Assembly (NCBI RefSeq): GCF_900099695.1
Contig: NZ_FNCY01000017.1
Span: 1-64,000, forward strand
Origin: Propionivibrio dicarboxylicus
Lineage (GTDB): Bacteria > Pseudomonadota > Gammaproteobacteria > Burkholderiales > Rhodocyclaceae
Direction of reading: 5' to 3'
DNA: 64,000 bases
Shown here: in pieces, positions 57,238 through 64,000 of the stretch
How the letters are laid out: the number at the start of each line of letters is the position of its first letter
Numbering within the stretch: the stretch's first letter is position 1
Translations under genes and position numbers: made by a program
Notes under the pieces: model-generated
Database searches by the model: none
What the model saw: the letters and a program-made list of their open reading frames with translations, nothing else
What the model was told of the DNA's origin: nothing

Positions 57238-58146
57238 TCAGCCCAGTCCGGCGAAAAGCTCGCGGCGGGCCGCCGAGATGATTGCCTTGACGGCGGGATG
57301 CGTCAGCCGGCGCTCGACCGAAATGGCGAAGAATTGCTCGACGACATCGCCGGTCCGGCCGATCTCGACGACGCCATACTGCTGGCATACCTCCGTGGCA
57401 ATCACGAGCGGCGCGGCAAAGATGCCGACGCCAACCTTGCCGAACGCCTTGAGCAGGGCGCCGTCGTCGAACTCGCCGACCGATCGGGGCCGGACTGCCT
57501 GCTTCTCGAACCAGCGCAGCAGATGCGCCCGCACGGCCGCGTCCTTGCCCGGAAGCAGCATCGGCGCGCCGTCCATGCAGGACGGGAATTCCCCCTTCAA
57601 CTTGCCAGCCAGCTTCTTCGACGCAAAAAATGACATTGGCGATTCGCCGAGCAAGTGGCTGAACCCACGGATACCGAGATTCTGAGGAATCGGGCTGTCT
57701 GCGATGACAATATCCTGGTTAAGGATGGCCAACTCGGCCAGCAAAGTCGACAGTTTCCCTTCCTGACACTGGATGAAGGGCGGATTCTTCATGCGAACGG
57801 CCGGTTCAAGCAGGCGATAGGCGATCGACTTCGGCACGGCATCGGAAACACCGACGCGAAACGACGGGGGGCGCCCGGCAGTCGGCTGGTCGATGATCTC
57901 CTGCAACTCCTCGCCGATCGAGAATATACGATCCGCATAGTCAAAGACGACGCGCCCGGACTCCGATAAATCCAGGCGATGGCCGACACGATCGAAGAGT
58001 TTGTAGCCGAGGACATCCTCGAAATAGGTGATCTGGCCGCTGACGGTCTGCGGCGTCAGATGCAGCCGCTCGCCTGCGCGCGAGATTCCTCCGGACTTGG
58101 CAACCATCCAGAAGTAGTACAAATGCTTGTAATTGAGCGCACTCAT
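57238..58146 (-). CDS. nhaR: LysR-family regulator (NhaR-like)
   Basis: 302 residues. Starts MSALNYKHLYYFWMVAKSGG, the typical NhaR beginning; HTH ISRAGERLHLTPQTVSGQ. NhaR proteins control sodium/proton antiporter and stress genes, but no nhaA is nearby. It is divergent from the TerC-UspA gene with a shared gap of about 200 bases, so that gene is its likely target. Confidence 0.88.
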   Translation of the reverse strand: MSALNYKHLYYFWMVAKSGGISRAGERLHLTPQTVSGQITYFEDVLGYKLFDRVGHRLDLSESGRVVFDYADRIFSIGEELQEIIDQPTAGRPPSFRVGVSDAVPKSIAYRLLEPAVRMKNPPFIQCQEGKLSTLLAELAILNQDIVIADSPIPQNLGIRGFSHLLGESPMSFFASKKLAGKLKGEFPSCMDGAPMLLPGKDAAVRAHLLRWFEKQAVRPRSVGEFDDGALLKAFGKVGVGIFAAPLVIATEVCQQYGVVEIGRTGDVVEQFFAISVERRLTHPAVKAIISAARRELFAGLG

Positions 58147-58343
58147 GGATTCACCGTCTTTCGGTTTATTCGAAAAACATTTTAATTATATTCGAATTTA
58201 CAAGAAGATCGATCGCCCCTAATGTGGCTGCAACGACCGGAGAGATGACAGCAACAGCGGGAAGCGGCAGGCGGCAACACGCCACGACATCCCGGTACGG
58301 CTGAAATGCATCGAATCCGTCAGCCATTGAGGAGGTGTGCCAA

Positions 58344-59615
58344 ATGGAATTTCTCAGCTTCGAATTCTTCGCCGCCCTGGCGGCCATCGTCGCCATCGAT
58401 CTGGTGCTTGCCGGCGACAACGCAATCGTCATTGCCCTCGCCGCACGCAACGTCCGCAAGGACTTGCAGAAGCGCGCGATGATCTGGGGCGCCGGCGCCG
58501 CCGTGGTAATGCGGGCGGCGATGACCATCGCCGTGGTGTGGTTGCTCAGCATCCCCGGACTCCTGTTCGGCGGCGGCGTGCTGCTTGCGTGGATCGCCTT
58601 CAAGCTGCTGCTGCCCGAAAACGGACACGGCAGCAGCGAAAAGAACATCGCCGCCCCGGCGTCGTTCTGGGCCGCGATCCGGACGATCGTCGTCGCCGAC
58701 GTCGTCATGGGCGTCGACAACGTCCTCGGCGTCGCCGGCGCCGCGCACGGCGACTTCATCCTGGTGGTCGCCGGCCTGCTGATCAGCGTTCCTATCCTGG
58801 TCTGGGGCAGTTCCTTCCTGCTCAAGTACATCGAGCGCTACCCGGTCATCATGTATCTCGGCGCCAGCGTGCTGGCGCTGACCGCGGCGAAGATGATCGC
58901 CTCCGAACCCTTCCTCAAGCGGCAACTCGCCGACGCACCGATCGCCACCTTCCTGCTCTACGCGACGGTCATCGGTGGCGTGCTGTGGGCAGGATTCGTG
59001 CATAACCACCGCAGGATCGAGTCGAAGATCAGCGCGAGGGTCTCCGACTTTAGCGCCCGCAGTCGCCGGGCATCTGACTCGCACGCTTGTCAAGGAGATC
59101 TCATCATGAGAAAGATACTGGTTCCGATCGCTGGTGCTGAAAACGCGACCCTGGTCGTCCCTCACCTGATTCGCGAATTCCGCGCAAATCCGGCCCTCCG
59201 GATTCATCTGCTCAACGTGCAGCCGCGCTTCTCCGCCTATGTCACGCGCTTCATCGGCAAGACCGACCTGAAGGAATACACGCAGTCGCAGGGCCGGGCA
59301 GCCCTTGCAGCGGCGCAGAAGGCGCTCGACGCCGCCGACGTTCCTCACACCTCGCACATCGAGGTCGGCGACAAGGCCGCGGTGATCGCCCGGATGGCGG
59401 AAGACCTGCATTGCGATCACATCGTCATGAGCACCGCGCGCAAGAACACGCTGACCCGAATGGTCGAAGACTCGGTCACCAACCGGGTGCTCGAACTGAC
59501 GACGGTGCCGGTCGAAATGATTGCCGGTGCGCCGCCGTCGAACATCGAGCGCTACGGCATTCCGGCCGCGCTGGCGAGCATCCTCGGCCTCGTGTTCCTC
59601 GCCGCTGCGGAGTGA
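58344..59615 (+). CDS. TerC-family membrane protein fused to UspA-like domain
   Basis: 423 residues in one open frame. Residues 1-230 are a TerC/YjbE-type integral membrane protein with two DxxxxxDN motifs (IVAIDLVLAGDNAIVIALA and VVADVVMGVDNVLGVAGA). A linker of about 25 residues, rich in Arg and Ser, leads to a UspA-like domain (from about 255) beginning MRKILVPIAGAENATLVV. The UspA ATP-binding glycines (G-x2-G-x9-GS) are missing. GAGGAGGTG precedes the start. AAGGAG and an in-frame ATG at 59106 would allow the UspA part to be made separately. The fusion looks recent, with linker derived from an intergenic region. Confidence 0.87.
   Translation: MEFLSFEFFAALAAIVAIDLVLAGDNAIVIALAARNVRKDLQKRAMIWGAGAAVVMRAAMTIAVVWLLSIPGLLFGGGVLLAWIAFKLLLPENGHGSSEKNIAAPASFWAAIRTIVVADVVMGVDNVLGVAGAAHGDFILVVAGLLISVPILVWGSSFLLKYIERYPVIMYLGASVLALTAAKMIASEPFLKRQLADAPIATFLLYATVIGGVLWAGFVHNHRRIESKISARVSDFSARSRRASDSHACQGDLIMRKILVPIAGAENATLVVPHLIREFRANPALRIHLLNVQPRFSAYVTRFIGKTDLKEYTQSQGRAALAAAQKALDAADVPHTSHIEVGDKAAVIARMAEDLHCDHIVMSTARKNTLTRMVEDSVTNRVLELTTVPVEMIAGAPPSNIERYGIPAALASILGLVFLAAAE
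59106..59615 (+). CDS. Internal in-frame start for the UspA-like domain (possible separate product)
   Basis: 169 residues. AAGGAGATCTCATC directly before the ATG at 59106 is a strong ribosome-binding site within the longer TerC-UspA frame. It suggests that the UspA-like protein was, or still is, translated independently. UspA-like features: MRKILVPI first strand and VTNRVLELTTVPVEMI at the end of the domain. A hydrophobic stretch (IPAALASILGLVFLAAAE) ends the protein, possibly a membrane anchor. Confidence 0.5.
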   Translation: MRKILVPIAGAENATLVVPHLIREFRANPALRIHLLNVQPRFSAYVTRFIGKTDLKEYTQSQGRAALAAAQKALDAADVPHTSHIEVGDKAAVIARMAEDLHCDHIVMSTARKNTLTRMVEDSVTNRVLELTTVPVEMIAGAPPSNIERYGIPAALASILGLVFLAAAE

Positions 59616-59668
59616 GTCGCCATGCGCCGCACGAAGCGAAGTGTCCGGCATAAAGCAGCGACGCGTTT

Positions 59669-59689
59669 CGGGGCGGCCGCTTCGCCCCG
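59669..59689 (+). terminator. GC-rich hairpin after TerC-UspA
   Basis: Stem CGGGGCG/CGCCCCG with loop GCCGCTT, 53 bases after the stop, followed by a second GC-rich inverted repeat around 59701-59745 up to the convergent EamA gene. Without a T-run it would be a weak or Rho-assisted terminator. Confidence 0.45.
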
Positions 59690-59748
59690 GCCCTGGCGAT
59701 GCCCGGCGCCCCCCTCGCCGGCGTCGCCGGGGGGTGCGGGGCCGGACG

Positions 59749-60657
59749 CTACTTGCGGCTGACCATGAAGACGCCGAACAGCACCATCGCCGTACCGGCG
59801 GCCTGCGCCAGCGACATCGGCTCGCCGAGGATCCACCAGCCGAAGAAAATGGTCAGCACCGGACCGAGCGTACCGATCAGCACCGAGCGCGCGATGCCGA
59901 TCCGCCGGATCGATGCGGACTGCATGAACATCGGCAGCACCGTCGAGAAGACGACGATGGCAATCACATAGCCGTAGATGCTGGCGGGAAGGTCGTAGGC
60001 GCTGAGCGGCTGGCTGACCAGCGAATGGAACGCCGCGGCCAGGGTCGAGACGATCATCACGAGCGCCGTGAAACGGGTCGAACCGAGGCGCGAAATCATC
60101 GGGCCGCTGCCCGACAGGTAGAGCGAATAGGTCACCGACGAGCCGAAGACGAGTAGGCTGCCGACAATCACCTTCTGCATGTCGCCGGAAAACTCGAGAT
60201 CGTGAACGAAGGCGAGGCCGATGCCGACATAGGACAACAACAAGGCGGCGATCTCACGCCGCTCGAGCCGTTTGCCCATGAAGAAGACGCCGATCAGGAT
60301 CGTCAGGGTCGGATAGGTGAACAGGATCAGACGCTCCAAGCCGGCGGAAACGTACTGCAGTCCGAGAAAATCGAACAGGCTGGCGCCGTAGTAGCCGAGC
60401 AGACCGAGGACGACCAGCATGCCCCAATCGCGGCGCGTCAGCGGCGGCGCGGCGCGGCTCGACGTGATGCCGAGCCAGACGAAGGCCGGCAATGAAAGCA
60501 GCATGCGCAATGACAGGAGCGTCACCGGACCGACCGGCGCCGCGCCCGGGGCGGTATAGGCCAGCTTGATCAGGATCGCCTTGAACGAGAAGCCGAAGGC
60601 CGCCAGGATGGCAAGGCCGACGCCGATGCGGTCGGAAGACCAGTTTTTCCAGAACAT
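59749..60657 (-). CDS. EamA/DMT-family permease
   Basis: 302 residues, ten predicted membrane segments in two EamA repeats. Segments FGFSFKAILIKLAYTAPG near the N-terminus and LTIFFGWWILGEPMSLAQAAG in the last repeat are typical. The ATG at 60657 (MFWKNWSS) is preferred over a GTG at 60669. Transported compound unknown. Convergent with the TerC-UspA gene. Confidence 0.88.
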   Translation of the reverse strand: MFWKNWSSDRIGVGLAILAAFGFSFKAILIKLAYTAPGAAPVGPVTLLSLRMLLSLPAFVWLGITSSRAAPPLTRRDWGMLVVLGLLGYYGASLFDFLGLQYVSAGLERLILFTYPTLTILIGVFFMGKRLERREIAALLLSYVGIGLAFVHDLEFSGDMQKVIVGSLLVFGSSVTYSLYLSGSGPMISRLGSTRFTALVMIVSTLAAAFHSLVSQPLSAYDLPASIYGYVIAIVVFSTVLPMFMQSASIRRIGIARSVLIGTLGPVLTIFFGWWILGEPMSLAQAAGTAMVLFGVFMVSRK

Positions 60658-60913
60658 ATCGCCACACAATCACGCCCGGGAGCGCACCTACCCGCGCCCC
60701 GATCGTCATACATCCGCCGAAACCGGCAACCCCGGCATACTACACCCGCTGCACCGGCGAACGTCATGGGCATGTCGCCGGAGATCGGACGCGACTGCCG
60801 GACCCGGGGTTCCGGACACGGCGCAAAGCAGCCCCGCCCGGCAAGCGGCGTTGAAAGAGACGAGGCTGGGCGGCAGGCGGAAAATCCATCCCGCCGCCCG
60901 CAGACGCTGCCGC

Positions 60914-61762
60914 CTACTTCGCCTTGAGCACCAGTTCGCCGAGGTTCTGGCTGGCGAAGGCACGCACTGCCAACTCGAGCGGCGCATAGCCAACATGCTC
61001 GACGTTGACGACGTAGCCCTCGTTGGTCTCGAGATCGCGGAAGGTGAAGTCGCCGAAGCAATCGGTCAGCGTCTCCTCGATCTTCTTGCCGGTGGCATCC
61101 TTCAGCACGACCTTGACACCCGAAGCGCATTCGCTGCCGCGGTTCGAGAACAGCACTTCGCCGGCGATGAACACTTTCGGCAGACCCGAGTAACACACCG
61201 ACGGGCCGGTCCCGAATTCGGGCTTCAGGGCTTCGAGCTTGCCGGCCTTCTCGGCCAGCATGCGCGACACCGGGCTCGTCACATCATCGAGATCGCCGAA
61301 GACCAGCGCACCGGTCGGGCACACCTCGGCGCAGCGCGTGGTCTTCTCGCCGGCATCGAGCATATGCGCGCACATCGTGCACTTTTGCGGCAGGTCGGCA
61401 TCCTGGTTCCAGTAGACGACGCCGTACGGGCAGGCATCGACCATGGCCTTGCAACCCTTGGCCTTGACCGGATCGATGATGACGATGCCGTCGGCGCGAC
61501 GATAGACCGCCCCTTCCGGCGCCACCTTGGCGCAGGCCAGCGAGTTGCAGTGCTGGCACAGTACCGGCACGTAATCGACCTTGACCTTGGTGCCGGACCC
61601 TTGTTCGACTTCCTTCACGCGGATCCAGCTGTGCCCGCCGTGCGGCTGAGCCGCCGCCGTGGGCAGATGGTCGTTGCCGACAAACTCGTCCTTGCAGGCG
61701 AGAAAGCAGGAGTGGCACCCCGTGCACTTTTCAATATCAATTCCAATTCCAAATCGAGCCAT
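60914..61762 (-). CDS. Iron-sulfur small subunit of a pyrogallol hydroxytransferase-like enzyme
   Basis: 282 residues. The N-terminal part (1-175) is a DmsB/NrfC-type electron-transfer domain: CTGCHSCFLACK near residue 12, then CQHCNSLAC, GCKAMVDACPYG and CTMCAHML...CAEVC. Several family Cys are replaced (AKVAP, CKAMV), leaving 13 and room for three [4Fe-4S] clusters, as in Pelobacter transhydroxylase. The C-terminal part (190-282) is a transthyretin/carboxypeptidase-regulatory-like beta-domain (GLPKVFIAGEVLFSNRGSEC), also typical of that enzyme. ATG at 61762, with TAAGGA overlapping the large subunit's end. No TAT signal, so cytoplasmic. Confidence 0.85.
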   Translation of the reverse strand: MARFGIGIDIEKCTGCHSCFLACKDEFVGNDHLPTAAAQPHGGHSWIRVKEVEQGSGTKVKVDYVPVLCQHCNSLACAKVAPEGAVYRRADGIVIIDPVKAKGCKAMVDACPYGVVYWNQDADLPQKCTMCAHMLDAGEKTTRCAEVCPTGALVFGDLDDVTSPVSRMLAEKAGKLEALKPEFGTGPSVCYSGLPKVFIAGEVLFSNRGSECASGVKVVLKDATGKKIEETLTDCFGDFTFRDLETNEGYVVNVEHVGYAPLELAVRAFASQNLGELVLKAK

Positions 61763-61766
61763 TTCC

Positions 61767-64000
61767 TTACACTCCCCACTTTCTGATTTCAACGAGGCAT
61801 GAATTCGGCGCCATGCCCGGTACGTTCTTCGACAACATGCGTGACGGCGTCAGCAAGGTGACGCAACCGCCGCGGTCGGTCGAACCCGGCTTGCCCGGCA
61901 CCAACGGATCGTACTTCGCGCCCGAGGCGTAGCTGTGGATGACACCGGGCTGGACACGCTCGGTCACGACGGCGCTGCCGAGCACCGAACCGCGATCGTT
62001 ATAAAGCTCGACGATGTCGCCGTTGCTGATGTTGCGTGCCTTGGCATCGGCCGGATTGAGGCGGATCGGCCACCAGCGGTACCCGTTCTTTTCGACGCGG
62101 TGCAGCGGAATCTCATCGACCCAGGTCGTATGATTGTCATAAGCCGTGTGGAACGAAAAGCGCGGATGCGGGCTGATCAGTTGCAGCGGGTACTGCTTGA
62201 ACAGTTCGCTGTCATAGCCTTCCCAGGACGCATGGAAGCTCGGCACGATGCTGCGCTCGGTGTCGTCCGGGAACGCCTTCTTGAGACTTTCCGAAGCGAA
62301 CTCGATCTTGCCGGAATAGGTGCCGAGTTCCTTGGCCTTGTCGGTGCCGCGCTTCGGGTTGCCGGTATCGGGCGTATCGACGTCACGCCCTTCGGCATAC
62401 CAGCGCAGGCTCGGCGTCGACTTGTAGTCGTCGGGCACCGGCACCAGGTGGTAGCCCTTCTGGTTGAACTCGTCCCAGCTCACCGTCTTTGCCACGTCCG
62501 ACGATTCGTAGAAGAGCTTGGCCCAATCGTCCTCGCTGTTGCCCTCGGTGAATAGCTCCTTCATGCCGAGCCGGTCGGAGAGCAGCGTGAAGATCTCGTA
62601 GTCGGACTTCGACTCGCCCAGCGGTTCGACCGCCTTCTGTTGGCGCACGATGACGCGGTAATTGTTGCCGATATGCGCGTTGGTCGTGTAGCCGCCGCAA
62701 GCCGCCCATTCGCCGATGTCATTGCGTTCGAGGTTGGTACAGGCCGGCAGGATGACGTCGGCGAACTTCGTCTCGCTGCTGAACCAGCAATCCTGGTTCA
62801 CCACGAACTCGAGGTTCTCGCTCTGGTACATCTTCACCCACTTGTTGGTGTCGACCATGGTGCCCATGAACGAGCCGCCGTAGCGATAGAACATCTTGAC
62901 CGGCGAATGTCCTTCCATCGGGTAGATGTTGCGCTTGAACTGCTGCTCCAGGCTCTGGCCGCAGAAGCCATCGCCGAGGAAGTCTTCCTTGCCGTTCAGG
63001 ATCGCTTCCGGCAGGGTCAGGCGGAACAGGCGCTGCTTCGTCTGGTTCATCAGCGAGAGCTTGTTCTTGGCGATACCGGACTTGCCCATCTGGCCGCGCG
63101 GTTCGGCATAGGCCGGGAACCAGGTCGTCGAATCGGCCGGCGCGCCCATCGTCGCCCCCCAGATCGAGACACCCGGCTTGCCCAGGCCCTGCATCGCCTG
63201 CAGACAGACCATCATGCGCGCCCACTCGGTCCCGTAGGCGGTACGACAGGCGCCGCCTTCGCCGCCGCGGCAGCCGCTGCTCAGGCTGGTGCGCTTCGAG
63301 GCCCACTCGCGCGCCAGCGCCCGGATCTTGCGCGCCGGAATGCCCGATTCCTCGGCCGCCCATTCCGGCGTCTTGGCGCGACCGTTGTCGCTCAGGCCAA
63401 GGATGTAATCCTTGAATTCGTCGAAACCCTGCGTCTTGTCGGCGACATATTCCTTGTCATAGATGCCTTCGGTGATCCAGACGTAGGCGATCGCCATCGC
63501 CAGCGCCGTGTCGGAACCCGGCCGCGGCGGCAGCCAGGTACCGTCCATGGCAGCGTTGGTGTAGTTGTAGAAGGGATCGATAAAGACCGTCTTGATGCCC
63601 TTTTCCTTCAGCCACTGGCGCCAGATCGCCGATTCCTGGCCGCTGTAGGTGCCGCGCGTCGTGTCCGGATCGTTCGACCAGAAGACGACCATCTCGGTGT
63701 TCTTGAGCACGTCCTCGAGCAGGTCGAACTGTTCCGGCATGCCCAGGCGCCAGTAGAAGCCGTAGGTATGCGTCGCGCCCCAGTGCCAGCCCTCCCAGCT
63801 GTCGGTATTGTCGAGCACCGGCGTGTAGTTGAGCATGTTCATGAAGCGCGAGAACGGCCCCATCTTGTAGCCGACGACGCCCCAGTTGTGGTGCGACGAG
63901 GTCATGCCGGTGATCGACGAGCCGCCGTAGGTATCGGTCAGGCGCTTGATTTCGCCGGAAACGATGTCGAGCGCTTCGTCCCAGCTGATTTCGACATAGC
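61767..64000 (-). CDS. Molybdopterin large subunit of a pyrogallol hydroxytransferase-like enzyme, cut by right edge
   Basis: About 744 residues in the window; the frame stays open to 64000 (reads YVEISWDEALDIVSGEIK) so the N-terminus is missing. DMSO-reductase superfamily. Segments such as NWGVVGYKMGPFSRFMNMLN, GWHWGATHTYGFYWRLGMP and FWSNDPDTTRGTYSGQES agree with Pelobacter pyrogallol-phloroglucinol transhydroxylase, where a His in such a region is catalytic. C-terminal cofactor-binding part: GDIVELYNDRGSVLGSAVV. The small-subunit gene follows by 4 bases. Pyrogallol or another hydroxylated aromatic or hydroaromatic is the likely substrate. Confidence 0.85.
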   Translation of the reverse strand, partial: YVEISWDEALDIVSGEIKRLTDTYGGSSITGMTSSHHNWGVVGYKMGPFSRFMNMLNYTPVLDNTDSWEGWHWGATHTYGFYWRLGMPEQFDLLEDVLKNTEMVVFWSNDPDTTRGTYSGQESAIWRQWLKEKGIKTVFIDPFYNYTNAAMDGTWLPPRPGSDTALAMAIAYVWITEGIYDKEYVADKTQGFDEFKDYILGLSDNGRAKTPEWAAEESGIPARKIRALAREWASKRTSLSSGCRGGEGGACRTAYGTEWARMMVCLQAMQGLGKPGVSIWGATMGAPADSTTWFPAYAEPRGQMGKSGIAKNKLSLMNQTKQRLFRLTLPEAILNGKEDFLGDGFCGQSLEQQFKRNIYPMEGHSPVKMFYRYGGSFMGTMVDTNKWVKMYQSENLEFVVNQDCWFSSETKFADVILPACTNLERNDIGEWAACGGYTTNAHIGNNYRVIVRQQKAVEPLGESKSDYEIFTLLSDRLGMKELFTEGNSEDDWAKLFYESSDVAKTVSWDEFNQKGYHLVPVPDDYKSTPSLRWYAEGRDVDTPDTGNPKRGTDKAKELGTYSGKIEFASESLKKAFPDDTERSIVPSFHASWEGYDSELFKQYPLQLISPHPRFSFHTAYDNHTTWVDEIPLHRVEKNGYRWWPIRLNPADAKARNISNGDIVELYNDRGSVLGSAVVTERVQPGVIHSYASGAKYDPLVPGKPGSTDRGGCVTLLTPSRMLSKNVPGMAPNSCLVEIRKWGV

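Overview
High-GC (roughly 60-65 %) bacterial chromosome segment. The hemA-prfA-prmC-grxD run, the argH next to an AlgZ/AlgR-type pair, and the cysTWA/sbp set are all typical of Betaproteobacteria. Glutamate fermentation through methylaspartate, three solute-binding-protein-dependent uptake systems and a pyrogallol-transhydroxylase-like enzyme suggest an anaerobic or facultative member of the Rhodocyclales (Propionivibrio-like). The genus is inference. I see no rRNA, tRNA, CRISPR array, insertion sequence or prophage.

Layout. (1) 1-15.7 kb: a sugar-catabolic regulon resembling L-ascorbate utilisation surrounds a glutamate fermentation operon. The sugar parts are an ABC permease and binding protein, ulaE- and ulaF-like epimerases, a DeoR repressor with an FGGY kinase, an FG-GAP protein and a ulaG-like lactonase. 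The fermentation operon (4.5-10.7 kb) holds glutamate mutase S/L/E, methylaspartate ammonia-lyase, an AtuA-like protein, a DUF4387 protein and probably a P-loop protein. Related GATC-containing palindromes lie at the three sugar promoters. (2) 15.7-23.2 kb: housekeeping genes (LytTR two-component pair, argH, a lipoprotein, grxD, prmC, prfA, hemA). (3) 23.3-32.2 kb: a LysR regulator divergent from an operon with an SDR, a TRAP transporter, a DhaK-like protein with an altered active site, a split transketolase and a glycerate-dehydrogenase-like enzyme. Its substrate is unknown. (4) 32.2-36.1 kb: sulfate ABC transporter. (5) 36.2-38.4 kb: a YhcC-type radical SAM protein, a MerR regulator and a small Cys-rich protein. 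(6) 38.4-49.8 kb: an L-galactonate/altronate pathway (Zn dehydrogenase, UxaB, UxaA, KdgK, Eda) with its own TRAP transporter, divergent from a sigma-54 activator and with a visible -24/-12 promoter. (7) 49.9-60.7 kb: pgl-zwf, AcpH, small unknown genes, an extended isoprenylcysteine-methyltransferase-like protein, two EamA permeases (one with a His-rich tail), ModD, a thioesterase, an NhaR-type regulator and a TerC-UspA fusion. (8) 60.9-64 kb: small and large subunits of a pyrogallol-hydroxytransferase-like molybdoenzyme; the large subunit runs off the right edge.

How it fits together. Region 1 sugar genes can convert a phosphorylated ascorbate-type lactone towards D-xylulose 5-phosphate, but uptake is by ABC transporter and phosphorylation probably by the FGGY kinase rather than by a PTS; the decarboxylase step is not in the window. 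Region 6 channels an aldonate to pyruvate and glyceraldehyde 3-phosphate. Glutamate is carried by GlmES and Mal to mesaconate, with no recognisable mesaconase nearby.
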